DNA of 40,292 nt. Source: a virus. Of the stretch, positions 14,897 through 22,182 are shown piece after piece. A program made the position numbers and the translations under genes. The notes under the pieces were generated by a model. That model was given only the letters and a program-made list of their open reading frames with translations. It did not search any database and was not told where the DNA came from. The stretch is from the IMG/VR virus record IMGVR_UViG_3300028557_002647, positions 1 to 40,292 of that record. One strand, 5' to 3'. Position 1 is the first letter of the stretch, and the number at the start of each line of letters is the position of its first letter.

Positions 14897-14900
14897 ACAT

Positions 14901-16727
14901 ATGCCTGAGTATGGAAATGCAGATAGCAGTCGTGAATCAACGTTCGGCCGCTCGTTAATGAATTATGTTAATTCACGCCTGCCATACCAAAGCTATACAG
15001 CTATTGATACAATCAGTAAGCTAAACCCGAAATACAAGGCTTTCCAGGATACAGGGAGTAAGAGAACAGAAGCTCTTGCACGACAGAGCATTAGTAGCAA
15101 TACAGATTATAACAACTTAGATCCATCTGGTATAATTGGTCTGGATAATAACTTCACACAATACATGTATGCAAACATACAACACGACAAAATCTCACGT
15201 TTACGCGATTACCGCACCATGGCATCATTTTCTGAGATAGCAGATGCATTAGATGAAATATGCGATGAAGCTATTAATAGAGATGCACAGGGTAAAGTTG
15301 TTAAACTTGAGTTTCCAGAGCTCGATATCGATGACAAGGACAAAGATACCTTACAAAAAGAATTCCAGAAATACATAAACTACTTTGATCTGCCTCATAG
15401 AGGTTGGGAGTACTTCCGCACTTTGCTTGTTGATGGTGAAATCTATTTTGAACATATTATTCATAAAAGCTATGAAGAGGAAGGTATCCTCGGCATTGTA
15501 ACTATTCCTAATGAATTTGTTGATCCTATCTTTGGTAATGTGCAAAATATGATGATCAAAGGCTTTCTTTTGCGTAAGCCTGTATTTGATAAAACCAACC
15601 CAACTAAGATTTTAGAGTATAAGCTTGTACCTCTTGACAAAAATCAAGTAACTTACATCAATTCGGGCATTTGGAATGAGAATAAGACCATTAGGTTACC
15701 TTTCCTGGAGAATGCACGAAGAGCATATCGTCAGATTAGCTTACTAGAAGATGCAGTGGTTATATATAGACTTGCAAGAGCACCACAACGTCTAGTGTTT
15801 AATGTTGATGTAGGTAATATGCCTGCACCAAAAGCGGAAGCTTATCTAAAGAAATTAATGAATCAATATTGGTCTTCAAAAACCTATGATTCGCAGCAGC
15901 CTGGTAGTGCTGTTAAGAAGTATAACCCACAAAGCATTCTTGATAATTTTTGGTTTGCAAAACGTCAGGGTTCTGAAGGTACAGATGTAAGGCAACTTGA
16001 AGGTGCAAATTCTGCTTGGGGCCTAGAAGAGATGTTGTATTTCTTAAAGAAACTCTATAAGAGTCTCAAGGTACCTGTTTCTCGGTTAAACGCAGACACC
16101 GGATACAAGGATGACATGAATATCTTGCGAGAGGAGTTAAAATTCGCAAAATTTATTGTTCGTATGCAGCAACAATTTTCTGAAGGATTAAAGAACGGAT
16201 TTATTACCCATCTTAAGCTGAAAAACCTTTGGGACAAATATGATCTAAAAGAAAATCATATTGATATAGAGTTTAACGTGCCTGTAAACTTCTTTGAGAT
16301 GAGAGAGGCACAGAAGCAAGAGATTAAGACCAAGACATTTACTGATATTGTAGCTTCTTCTGATACTATTAGTAAAACATATGCTCTTAAGAAATATATG
16401 GACTGGAGCGATATTGAGGTCTTGGCAAATAGAGAGTTCATGAGAAAAGACATGGCTTTTGGTTGGGAGTTAGAGCAAATTAAATCTGGTGGACCGAATT
16501 GGAAAGAAAATGCATTAGCTGCTGCAGCCCCTGCAGGCGGTGAAATGGGTGCAGAAATGGGAGGCGGTGCTGGTGTATCAGGATCGACTCCACCTGCATT
16601 TGGACCTGCACCTAGTGCTGCAGAACCTGCCCCTGCAGGTGACACACCTGCCCCAGGTGGTTTTGGAGCTGCTCCCGCGGGAGCACCTGCAGCTGAAGCA
16701 CCGGGTGCTGCTACGCCGACGGCTTAA
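14901..16727 (+). CDS. Portal vertex protein, T4 gp20-like
   Basis: 608 residues. Clear gp20 family features: an early NNFTQYMYANIQHDKISRLRDYR segment, EIADALDEICDEAI near 115, and the family hallmark DAVVIYRLARAPQ....VFNVDVGNMPAPKAE at about 283-315. Later parts include NADTGYKDDMN...EELKFAKFI, where gp20 homologues bind in the clip/stem. The portal is the dodecameric ring at one capsid vertex that initiates capsid assembly and passes DNA during packaging. After about residue 537 there is a 70-residue tail of Ala, Gly and Pro repeats (APAPAG-like) that is not part of T4 gp20 and is probably disordered. The 3' end overlaps the opposite-strand metallopeptidase gene by 17 nt. Confidence 0.95.
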   Translation: MPEYGNADSSRESTFGRSLMNYVNSRLPYQSYTAIDTISKLNPKYKAFQDTGSKRTEALARQSISSNTDYNNLDPSGIIGLDNNFTQYMYANIQHDKISRLRDYRTMASFSEIADALDEICDEAINRDAQGKVVKLEFPELDIDDKDKDTLQKEFQKYINYFDLPHRGWEYFRTLLVDGEIYFEHIIHKSYEEEGILGIVTIPNEFVDPIFGNVQNMMIKGFLLRKPVFDKTNPTKILEYKLVPLDKNQVTYINSGIWNENKTIRLPFLENARRAYRQISLLEDAVVIYRLARAPQRLVFNVDVGNMPAPKAEAYLKKLMNQYWSSKTYDSQQPGSAVKKYNPQSILDNFWFAKRQGSEGTDVRQLEGANSAWGLEEMLYFLKKLYKSLKVPVSRLNADTGYKDDMNILREELKFAKFIVRMQQQFSEGLKNGFITHLKLKNLWDKYDLKENHIDIEFNVPVNFFEMREAQKQEIKTKTFTDIVASSDTISKTYALKKYMDWSDIEVLANREFMRKDMAFGWELEQIKSGGPNWKENALAAAAPAGGEMGAEMGGGAGVSGSTPPAFGPAPSAAEPAPAGDTPAPGGFGAAPAGAPAAEAPGAATPTA

Positions 16728-17157
16728 TTCGCTTTAATCGCCGCATTACAAATTTTAATTTACGTATCTCATATCTACGTGCATCAATCTCTTCCGGAGC
16801 ATACCAATAACGATCACCTAAATTCATCATATCACGATAAGAATATGAAAACTTAAATTCCATATGCTTAATTTTATACTGTATAAAGTGTCGTAGTTCG
16901 TGTAATAAGTTCCTTATCATTCTGCGAGTTTTTGACGATTTATTCGTTGTATTGGTGTCAACGCCAACATTAATTTCGTTTCTACAAATATCAAACTCGC
17001 TATTTACCCCATTAGAACGAATGTGTATATGGAGAGTTTTATTAGAGGGATAACCTTCCTTATAGCAGAGATAAATTAAAACTTCTTTAAGAGATTTATA
17101 GCAAACACCATATCTCTTAAGCCAAACATGCGCAGGTTTTGAGAAAATTATATTCAT
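16711..17157 (-). CDS. Small HExxH metallopeptidase-like protein
   Basis: 148 residues. LLHELRHFIQY (about 86-96) gives the HExxH zinc motif, and PEEIDARRYE about 27 residues later supplies a plausible third ligand glutamate (EExDA), the arrangement seen in small phage and M78/SprT-like metallopeptidase-type proteins. The N- and C-termini are strongly basic. The substrate is unknown. Upstream lie a GATAAATA late box and the flavin-reductase stop. The last codons overlap antisense with the end of the portal gene, and the reading frame (…RIKPSA, TAG) is preserved through the overlap. Enzymatic activity is inferred only from the motif. Confidence 0.6.
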   Translation of the reverse strand: MNIIFSKPAHVWLKRYGVCYKSLKEVLIYLCYKEGYPSNKTLHIHIRSNGVNSEFDICRNEINVGVDTNTTNKSSKTRRMIRNLLHELRHFIQYKIKHMEFKFSYSYRDMMNLGDRYWYAPEEIDARRYEIRKLKFVMRRLKRIKPSA

Positions 17158-17173
17158 TCAAACCAGTATATAA

Positions 17174-17181
17174 TATTTATC
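17174..17181 (-). promoter_or_regulatory. Late promoter box containing a stop codon
   Basis: GATAAATA on the minus strand; its internal TAA is the stop codon of the flavin reductase gene. It lies 16 nt before the metallopeptidase ATG. Confidence 0.45.
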
Positions 17182-17785
17182 TAAGCCATACTGTAGTTGG
17201 ATCAAAAGCAGAGGTATCAAGAAAATTCCAAACCTGGTAATCCGGCTTTTCTGTAGTCGACGCTTTAATTAAGTTATTCAATAAAGTCTCTAAATCCTCA
17301 ATATGCCATACGTCATCAAGTAGCTTCTTGCCAGAGGTTCTAGATTTGTGGGCAATATGATCTGCATAAGAATATGCAAACCCAGCAAAAGGTGGAACCA
17401 TGCAGCCAAGACTAACAAGGTTACCTAAAATACGAGAACAAACTTCTTTACCCCCAACTGAATGCATAGTTACAATAGCACATGCTGGTTTACCTACAAG
17501 ATATTTTGAGCCTTCAAGAACAGTCATCTTTTCAAAAAGCTGCTGCATTGGTGATCCCCAGCTGTCCCAATATGTACCGGTAGAGAATATTAAACAATCT
17601 GCTTTTTTGATACTTAACTTTACACTATTCCAACTGAAAGAGGGGCTTAGGTGTATAACTCTGACCTTAATACTATTGTCTTCGCTAGACTGCTTAAGCA
17701 GCATGCGTTTAATTTTCTTCAAGAGCATAGAGGTGTTGCCAGCACGTCCGCCAATAGCTCCATTAATAATCAAGACATTTTTCAC
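17177..17785 (-). CDS. NAD(P)H-dependent FMN reductase-like flavodoxin-fold protein
   Basis: 202 residues starting at a GTG. The first strand and phosphate loop (VLIINGAIGGRAGNTSML, residues 4-21) and GTYWDSWGSPMQQLFEKM (about 70-87) match the NADPH-dependent FMN reductase/flavodoxin-like fold, where the first loop binds FMN phosphate and the second contacts the flavin ring. Such enzymes reduce flavins or quinones. The gene follows UDP-galactopyranose mutase by 45 nt on the same strand and has its own promoter (TTGATT-N17-TATACT) ending 6 nt before the GTG. Because the mutase needs reduced FAD, a supporting role is plausible. The C-terminal 50 residues are not recognised. Confidence 0.75.
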   Translation of the reverse strand: MKNVLIINGAIGGRAGNTSMLLKKIKRMLLKQSSEDNSIKVRVIHLSPSFSWNSVKLSIKKADCLIFSTGTYWDSWGSPMQQLFEKMTVLEGSKYLVGKPACAIVTMHSVGGKEVCSRILGNLVSLGCMVPPFAGFAYSYADHIAHKSRTSGKKLLDDVWHIEDLETLLNNLIKASTTEKPDYQVWNFLDTSAFDPTTVWLR

Positions 17786-17791
17786 TACTTC

Positions 17792-17820
17792 AGTATAAAT
17801 GAAGATAGATAAAAAATCAA
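17792..17820 (-). promoter_or_regulatory. Sigma70-like promoter abutting the FMN reductase start
   Basis: TTGATT at 17815-17820, a 17-nt spacer, and TATACT at 17792-17797, ending 6 nt before the GTG at 17785. Predicted transcript start falls on the start codon. Confidence 0.6.
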
Positions 17821-17830
17821 ATGTATTTTA

Positions 17831-18823
17831 TTATGCTATATTTTTTGTCCGAATCATTGCCTGCTTTATCGCCATCCACATATCTAAATATTTGTAGGTA
17901 GCAAGTCTTCCCAAGAACAAAACATTATTTTCACTTTCGGCCATTGGTTTATAGACATTATTATAAAGGGATATACCGCTTCCAAAAGGTATTGGATAGA
18001 AAGGTAAGTTTGTTTCATCGTGCTGCAAAGGAAATTCTTTTGTTATAACTGTTAAGCCTTTGTGTTTATATGTAAAAAAGCTGTGGTCATAAATTCGAGT
18101 AAATTTATTATATGAGTTTGTTTGATTAACAACAACATTAAATTGGCGATCACCCGTTACGGTGTGCTCAAAGCGTAACGATCTATAGGGTAGTCGGCCT
18201 GCACAATAATTAAAATACTCATCAACCTTGCCGGTATAGATTACAAGATCTACATTATATTTCCTCCATTCGCTTATCCCAATACCCGTATGCACAGTTA
18301 TACCGTTAAGCATATTTTTCATCATTTCGGTATAACCGTATTTTGGAATACATTGATATTTTTGATTACCATACCAGGTTGGATCTTGATGTTGTGGAAG
18401 CCGCGGAACTCTGTTAATAATCGAGGAGGGAATATCTTTAAATGACACACCCCATTGTTTTTCTGAGTATTCTCTAAAAAAATATTCAATAATTTCTTCT
18501 TGAGAAAGCTCTCGACCAAGCTGTGTGATTGTCTTCTGACTGTATGGTAGAGACACCATGCCTAAGCGAGAATCGGCATACGGTTTATACTCAAATGGTA
18601 GAAATTCTGTATATTCTGATAAAAATCTATACACCTCTTCATCATTAGTATGAAAGATATGTGGACCATAATTATGCACCATGGTACCACAGACATTACT
18701 ATCATAGCAATTGCCTCCAATATGATTCTTACTCTCAAATACTTCTACATGATGGCCACGTTTTTTTAGTAAAACAGCAGCAGTTATTCCTGATAACCCA
18801 CAACCTATAATATTGATTCTCAT
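17831..18823 (-). CDS. glf: UDP-galactopyranose mutase
   Basis: 330 residues. It opens with the FAD-binding Rossmann motif (IIGCGLSG, residues 5-12) and ESKNHIGGNCYD. The family signature VHNYGPHIFHT follows at about 49-59, and the C-terminus has LFLGRLATYKYLDMWMAI, where the active-site Arg and Tyr of the family occur. The enzyme isomerises UDP-galactopyranose to UDP-galactofuranose, the donor for Galf residues in surface glycans, and works with reduced FAD. It is shorter than typical bacterial forms (about 370-390 aa), mainly in the middle domain. A weak TCAACA-N16-TTAAAT promoter ends 6 nt before the ATG. The gene supports a glycan-modifying island. Confidence 0.93.
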   Translation of the reverse strand: MRINIIGCGLSGITAAVLLKKRGHHVEVFESKNHIGGNCYDSNVCGTMVHNYGPHIFHTNDEEVYRFLSEYTEFLPFEYKPYADSRLGMVSLPYSQKTITQLGRELSQEEIIEYFFREYSEKQWGVSFKDIPSSIINRVPRLPQHQDPTWYGNQKYQCIPKYGYTEMMKNMLNGITVHTGIGISEWRKYNVDLVIYTGKVDEYFNYCAGRLPYRSLRFEHTVTGDRQFNVVVNQTNSYNKFTRIYDHSFFTYKHKGLTVITKEFPLQHDETNLPFYPIPFGSGISLYNNVYKPMAESENNVLFLGRLATYKYLDMWMAIKQAMIRTKNIA

Positions 18824-18829
18824 AGATAC

Positions 18830-18857
18830 ATTTAACTGTATTTACCTTTTCTGTTGA
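18830..18857 (-). promoter_or_regulatory. Weak sigma70-like promoter for the mutase gene
   Basis: TCAACA (18852-18857), 16-nt spacer, TTAAAT (18830-18835), then 6 nt to the ATG. The boxes are poor matches; the reason to list it is the 6-nt spacing shared with better promoters and the overlap of its -35 with that of the divergent gene. Confidence 0.35.
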
Positions 18858-18882
18858 TTTTATCTATAGCATATACTATTAT
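18854..18882 (+). promoter_or_regulatory. Sigma70-like promoter abutting the orphan at 18889
   Basis: TTGATT (18854-18859), 17-nt spacer, TATTAT (18877-18882), then exactly 6 nt to the ATG at 18889. Confidence 0.55.
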
Positions 18883-18888
18883 ATACAA

Positions 18889-19092
18889 ATGGAAAAGTTC
18901 ATAGCGGTTGTAAGAAATATTCATTCTTCTGATAAAAGCCGAAACGTCAAAGTAACAGCGTGGGATCAATGGGAAGCACACAAATTTGCAACTGACAAAT
19001 ATCATCAATATAGAGAGGATATAGTTAGTATTAAAGATAGCCGCAATAACGAAGTTTATAATTTGGAAAAAGGCTTTATTTTTGAAGCTTAA
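18889..19092 (+). CDS. Small hypothetical protein
   Basis: 67 residues, charged and soluble, predicted as strand-helix-strand: 'FIAVVRNI', a helix around 'WDQWEAHKFATDKYHQY', then 'DIVSIKDSRNNEVYNL'. Not recognised. Its sigma70-like promoter ends 6 nt before the ATG, indicating early or middle transcription without a leader. Small phage proteins of this type often inhibit or redirect host functions, but nothing here shows that. Confidence 0.65.
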   Translation: MEKFIAVVRNIHSSDKSRNVKVTAWDQWEAHKFATDKYHQYREDIVSIKDSRNNEVYNLEKGFIFEA

Positions 19093-19109
19093 AAATCATT
19101 TACAGAGAG

Positions 19110-19117
19110 AATAAATA
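19110..19117 (+). promoter_or_regulatory. Late promoter box
   Basis: AATAAATA, 35 nt upstream of the ATG at 19153. A six-codon frame (ATG at 19140) lies in the leader and ends just inside the gene. Confidence 0.4.
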
Positions 19118-19152
19118 ACTAAGACGTAATTTACTAGCAATGAAACTGTTTA

Positions 19153-19374
19153 ATGAATAACGTCAACTTGCTTGTTGTAGATCAAAGCAGTAGCGGGTCA
19201 TATCACGTAAAAATTCTTATTGATTCTAAAGAATCAGGTATTCTGTATTTATCGTCAGACCAATTTAATCTTTTTTCGGCCGGTCTAAAACATATTTGTT
19301 ACGAAAATAATATTTCTTTTCTAGTGGAAAATCCTTTTGATATTGAAGCAGAAGATGACGAAGATTTAGAATAA
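19153..19374 (+). CDS. Small acidic hypothetical protein
   Basis: 73 residues. The body is strand-rich (NLLVVDQ, HVKILIDSK, GILYLSSDQF) and the end is strongly acidic (DIEAEDDEDLE). Not recognised. The stop codon is embedded in the AATAAATA box of the next gene. The acidic tail resembles that of DNA-mimic or adaptor proteins, but the match is only in composition. Confidence 0.6.
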   Translation: MNNVNLLVVDQSSSGSYHVKILIDSKESGILYLSSDQFNLFSAGLKHICYENNISFLVENPFDIEAEDDEDLE

Positions 19375-19377
19375 ATA
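19370..19377 (+). promoter_or_regulatory. Late promoter box containing a stop codon
   Basis: AATAAATA; bases 19372-19374 are the TAA of the preceding gene, and the box ends 7 nt before the ATG at 19385. Confidence 0.55.
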
Positions 19378-19384
19378 TTTGTAT

Positions 19385-19591
19385 ATGAAAAATACGCAGA
19401 CATCCGCAAGAGGATTCTGTGAAGAATTTTCATCACACATCTACGAAGACAAAATTCATAACAGTATTCTGGTAAATGTAGACCAAGAGTGGTACTCCAC
19501 ATTAGATCTCGGTTTACGTAAACGTGGTTATAAGCTTGTGCATGTTACTGAGATGCCAAAAACAAATACTTGTGTTTATAGTAAAGGCTAA
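19385..19591 (+). CDS. Small hypothetical protein
   Basis: 68 residues from the ATG at 19385 (MKNTQTSARGF); the frame extends two codons upstream to a TTG, but the ATG is 7 nt after a late box. The sequence has a central 'ILVNVDQEWYSTLDLGLRKRGYKLVHV' alpha/beta segment. Not recognised. It ends directly against the stop of the convergent aminotransferase fragment. Confidence 0.55.
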   Translation: MKNTQTSARGFCEEFSSHIYEDKIHNSILVNVDQEWYSTLDLGLRKRGYKLVHVTEMPKTNTCVYSKG

Positions 19592-19801
19592 CTAGCTTTT
19601 TGCCAAAATATTGATTAATCTGTAGGCTACTGTATTATCCTTAATACCTGTAATATAAGCTTCCAATAAATTCTTATTGTTATATCCCCAGGTATAGGCA
19701 CTATACCCCAGCTGTAGATCTAGAAATCGCTTCTCATCTGTTTCTACCCAATAGCCTGATGTCTTTTTTATGGTATGCTCAACCGGTGGACGTAGCTGCA
19801 T
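19592..19801 (-). pseudogene. Truncated class III aminotransferase (N-terminal fragment)
   Basis: 69 residues. GYWVETDEKRFLDLQLGYSA followed by G-YNN and an EA helix matches the N-terminal segment of class III PLP-dependent aminotransferases (glutamate-1-semialdehyde aminotransferase type), which normally reads G-x-x-(V/L)-x-D-x-(D/E)-G-x-x-(Y/F)-(I/L)-D. Those enzymes have over 400 residues; here the frame stops at a TAG after the first tenth, and the cofactor-binding and Lys-bearing parts are absent. It starts 1 nt after the SDR stop. Either a remnant of a gene cut by replacement, or a small protein that keeps the fold fragment; catalysis is impossible. Confidence 0.55.
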
Positions 19802-19802
19802 A

Positions 19803-20396
19803 TTATATACTTTCTATTGTTAGTAGCGGTATAAAGCGTTCCTGATTTGAATAGCTCATTAACATCTTTACCGCTTCAACGATATCCAATGGTTTAAGAA
19901 GATTGGTATCTGCTTCTATGCGATTAAAAGTTGATTTAAACCCCGTTTCAATATTACTAGGCATAATTACTGTGCTTCTACACTTATCTTTACTTCGATT
20001 AATTTCTTGTGATGCAACGTTTAAAGAATATTTGTTTAAGCTATACGTATGGTATCTAATATTCTGAATTTTTTCTGTAATACTTTTTGCCTTACTACCA
20101 TCTTCACTGTATAAAAGCTCTGCGGATATACTGCTTATATTAATAATAAGAAATTTATCTTCTTTATGAAGTGCATGCCATTCCCGAGCTAGATGTGTTT
20201 GCTCGTCATTACAATAAGCATTGTTTATAAAAACGTTACAATCTACACTTTCGCGTAGAATGCGCTCTCTATCTCGTGAAATATCATACCCCAGTTCTAA
20301 ATCAAAACCTATACATGTATTGGATACAGAAAGCGCCTCAAAAAGAGATTGGCCAATACCCCTGCAATGACCAGTTATAGCGATCTTATTGTTCAT
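19803..20396 (-). CDS. Short-chain dehydrogenase/reductase (SDR)
   Basis: 197 residues from the ATG at 20396 (MNNKIAITGHCRGIG); a TTG 24 nt upstream is in frame. All classical SDR elements are present: TGxxxGIG cofactor loop at 8-15, NNA at 58-60, serines at 88-91 (NISS), and the catalytic Tyr118-x-x-x-Lys122. The protein is shorter than most SDRs (about 250 aa), missing part of the substrate-binding C-terminus. The substrate cannot be read from the sequence; a keto-sugar in the surrounding glycan pathway is plausible. It leads the short leftward unit with the aminotransferase fragment. Confidence 0.8.
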   Translation of the reverse strand: MNNKIAITGHCRGIGQSLFEALSVSNTCIGFDLELGYDISRDRERILRESVDCNVFINNAYCNDEQTHLAREWHALHKEDKFLIINISSISAELLYSEDGSKAKSITEKIQNIRYHTYSLNKYSLNVASQEINRSKDKCRSTVIMPSNIETGFKSTFNRIEADTNLLKPLDIVEAVKMLMSYSNQERFIPLLTIESI

Positions 20397-20429
20397 AATT
20401 AATTTAAGAAATATTGTCAATCTTCATGC

Positions 20430-20457
20430 TTGATAACTATAAAGGTTCTATTATAAT
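20430..20457 (+). promoter_or_regulatory. Near-consensus sigma70 promoter abutting the nuclease start
   Basis: TTGATA (20430-20435), 16-nt spacer, TATAAT (20452-20457), then 6 nt to the GTG at 20464. Confidence 0.7.
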
Positions 20458-20463
20458 TTATAT

Positions 20464-21192
20464 GTGTCAAAAAAATCATCCACACCAATCTTTAATATTG
20501 AAGCGCATTCCTACACAGATCCAAATGACAATTTCAAGTATTGTAGTGTAACTCGATGGATAGAGCAATTTAAAAAGCCTTTTGATGAACAAGTAATGGC
20601 AGAAAAAATAGCCAAGCGTGAGGGTGTACCAGTAGAGTTTATCTTAGAGGAGTGGCACGAGAAAAGGGAAAACAGTAAAATTTTTGGTACTAAGGTTCAC
20701 AAAGCTTTAGAGACATTTCATAAGACAGGCAAAGATTTAGATAAAGATTGCAGTATAATCTTAAGCAGCTTTAACAACCTTAATTTAAATTTTAGTAAAA
20801 AAGATTCTTTTTTTGAAAAATTAGTTTATAATCGTGATCTAGGAGTTGCAGGGACTTCAGATATTATTGTACATAATGCAGATAAAAAAACGTTCAATGT
20901 TTATGATTTTAAAACTAATAAAAAGGTAAGATATGCTTCTCCTTTTGGAGACTCTCTTCTTGGTCCACTTAAAAAATACCCTTGTTCGGAATACTTTACA
21001 TATTCCTTGCAATTGAGTATGTATGCGTACCTTTATAAGCTTATGACTGGTTTGGAGCCAATGAGATTAAAGATTTTCTGGTATGAAAGAGACAAGCCCG
21101 AAGATTATACAAGCTTTAGCGGTAAATGGCAGATTATAAATGTGCCATACCTCGAAGAAGATCTTATCAATTGTCTGAGTTATGAGCACTAG
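20464..21192 (+). CDS. PD-(D/E)XK superfamily nuclease
   Basis: 242 residues starting at GTG. GTKVHKALE (His79) is the motif preceding the nuclease core in RecB/Cas4-type proteins; the core has Asp133 in GTSD and Asp148-Phe-Lys150 in YDFKTNKK, followed by QLSMYAYL, the usual 'QxxxYxxL' helix. These residues coordinate Mg2+ and cut DNA. Phage members act in recombination, host-DNA breakdown or genome processing. There is no Cys cluster, so it is not a Cas4 with an Fe-S site. The gene has its own strong promoter and overlaps the dCMP deaminase-like gene by 11 nt. Confidence 0.8.
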   Translation: MSKKSSTPIFNIEAHSYTDPNDNFKYCSVTRWIEQFKKPFDEQVMAEKIAKREGVPVEFILEEWHEKRENSKIFGTKVHKALETFHKTGKDLDKDCSIILSSFNNLNLNFSKKDSFFEKLVYNRDLGVAGTSDIIVHNADKKTFNVYDFKTNKKVRYASPFGDSLLGPLKKYPCSEYFTYSLQLSMYAYLYKLMTGLEPMRLKIFWYERDKPEDYTSFSGKWQIINVPYLEEDLINCLSYEH

Positions 21193-21598
21193 AAAAACAT
21201 GGGAAGAATACGCACTTCTTCTTGCTCAGTCTGCATCTAGTAGAAGCGAAGACCCTTACAATAGAGTAGGTGCTTGTGCGTTGGGTTATAATAATAGAGT
21301 GCTTGGCGTTGCTTATAATGGATTAGTTTCTGGTAAGAAAGTATCAAAATCTTTCTGGCAGGATAGAGATAGCAGACGTCCATATATTATTCATGCAGAA
21401 CAAAATATATTGAGTTTATTTAAAAGGGGTGAAGCACGTCTTTTAGCATGTACTTTATTGCCCTGTTCTGATTGCGCTCGACTAATTTGTAGTTGGGAGA
21501 TTCCAGTAGTTTGCTATATAGATGATTACCAAAGAGATTCTGGGGCTCTAGATATCTTTAAATTTTATAATATAAAGCTAAAAAAGATAAAGCTATAG
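21182..21598 (+). CDS. Deoxycytidylate deaminase-like protein
   Basis: 138 residues with the zinc-dependent deaminase signature: His71-Ala-Glu73 in HAEQN and Cys95-x-x-Cys98 in PCSDC, with Glu73 as the proton shuttle. The layout (SEDPYNRVGAC, then GVAYNG) matches dCMP deaminase rather than tRNA deaminase. dCMP deaminase makes dUMP for dTMP synthesis and supports phage DNA replication. It overlaps the nuclease gene, consistent with an early nucleotide/DNA metabolism unit. Slightly shorter than T4 Cd (193 aa). Confidence 0.8.
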   Translation: MSTRKTWEEYALLLAQSASSRSEDPYNRVGACALGYNNRVLGVAYNGLVSGKKVSKSFWQDRDSRRPYIIHAEQNILSLFKRGEARLLACTLLPCSDCARLICSWEIPVVCYIDDYQRDSGALDIFKFYNIKLKKIKL

Positions 21599-21617
21599 TA
21601 GAAAATAGCTCTCGCAA

Positions 21618-21625
21618 CATAAATA
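21618..21625 (+). promoter_or_regulatory. Late promoter box for the fibre/glycan operon
   Basis: CATAAATA ending 6 nt before the ATG at 21632. It is the only promoter-like site I see before the overlapping gene chain that runs to 28465. Confidence 0.6.
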
Positions 21626-21631
21626 AGCTAT

Positions 21632-22180
21632 ATGGCCGTAGCAACAATTTCTGTCAACTTCGCAACTTCATCTGATATTACAACGGGTGCTAGCACTGTA
21701 ACCAGTATTAATCCCGCGCAATTAAGAAATGCTCTAACTAGCGGCGCGACTATGTATGCTCTATCAATTGCCGCGTTAACAACAAATGGTAATCTAGCTG
21801 TAATTGGTGCAGCGACTGCTACAGGCGATATTACAGCCTTCTCCTCTGATAAGCGACTCAAGGATGTTGTAAGTATTATACCCAACGCCCTTGAAAAGGT
21901 AAATTCTATTTCTGGTGTATTATACAAGCATAATGATGTAGCTAAAAAATATGGCTTTACAGAGAACGATCAAAAAGTTGGAGTACTTGCTCAAGAGGTT
22001 CAGGCTGTATTGCCTGAAGTAATTAAACCTGCTCCGTTTGATACAGATGAAAATGGCGCAAGTAAATCTGGTGAAAATTATTTAACTGTTCAATACGAGA
22101 AAATTGTTCCACTATTGATTGAAGCAATCAAGGAACTTAGCAAAAAGGTTGAATTACTAGAACAAGCACGGGGTGAGTAA
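21632..22180 (+). CDS. Fibre protein with C-terminal S74 intramolecular chaperone domain
   Basis: 182 residues. The first 70 are Ala/Thr/Ser-rich fibre-like sequence. The rest is a peptidase S74 domain: FSSDKRLKD (about 70-78) with the Ser-Asp expected at the self-cleavage site, ISGVLYKHN, VGVLAQEVQAVLPE, and YLTVQYEKIVPLLIEAIKEL leading to a coiled coil. S74 domains trimerise fibres and then cut themselves off. Usually they end proteins of 500-1500 residues; here the fibre part is minimal. It is the first gene of the late operon that also holds the glycosyltransferases. Confidence 0.88.
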   Translation: MAVATISVNFATSSDITTGASTVTSINPAQLRNALTSGATMYALSIAALTTNGNLAVIGAATATGDITAFSSDKRLKDVVSIIPNALEKVNSISGVLYKHNDVAKKYGFTENDQKVGVLAQEVQAVLPEVIKPAPFDTDENGASKSGENYLTVQYEKIVPLLIEAIKELSKKVELLEQARGE

Positions 22181-22182
22181 TC

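Noticed and set aside
14645-14900. tRNA or origin in the long intergenic region
   Set aside because: No cloverleaf arms, no CCA end and no iteron pattern found by eye.
16540-16737. Leu/His-rich frame overlapping the portal C-terminus
   Set aside because: A +1 frame shadow of the Ala/Gly/Pro-rich portal tail.
19140-19160. Six-codon frame (MKLFNE) in the leader of the gene at 19153
   Set aside because: Too short to judge; no attenuator-like structure found, probably chance in AT-rich sequence.
19575-19610. Possible terminator at the 19591/19592 convergent junction (AAAGGCTAACTAGCTTTTT)
   Set aside because: The stem is only a few imperfect base pairs; not strong enough to call.
20464-21192. 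Cas4 identity for the PD-(D/E)XK nuclease
   Set aside because: The Cys cluster typical of Cas4 is missing and there is no CRISPR array or cas gene nearby.
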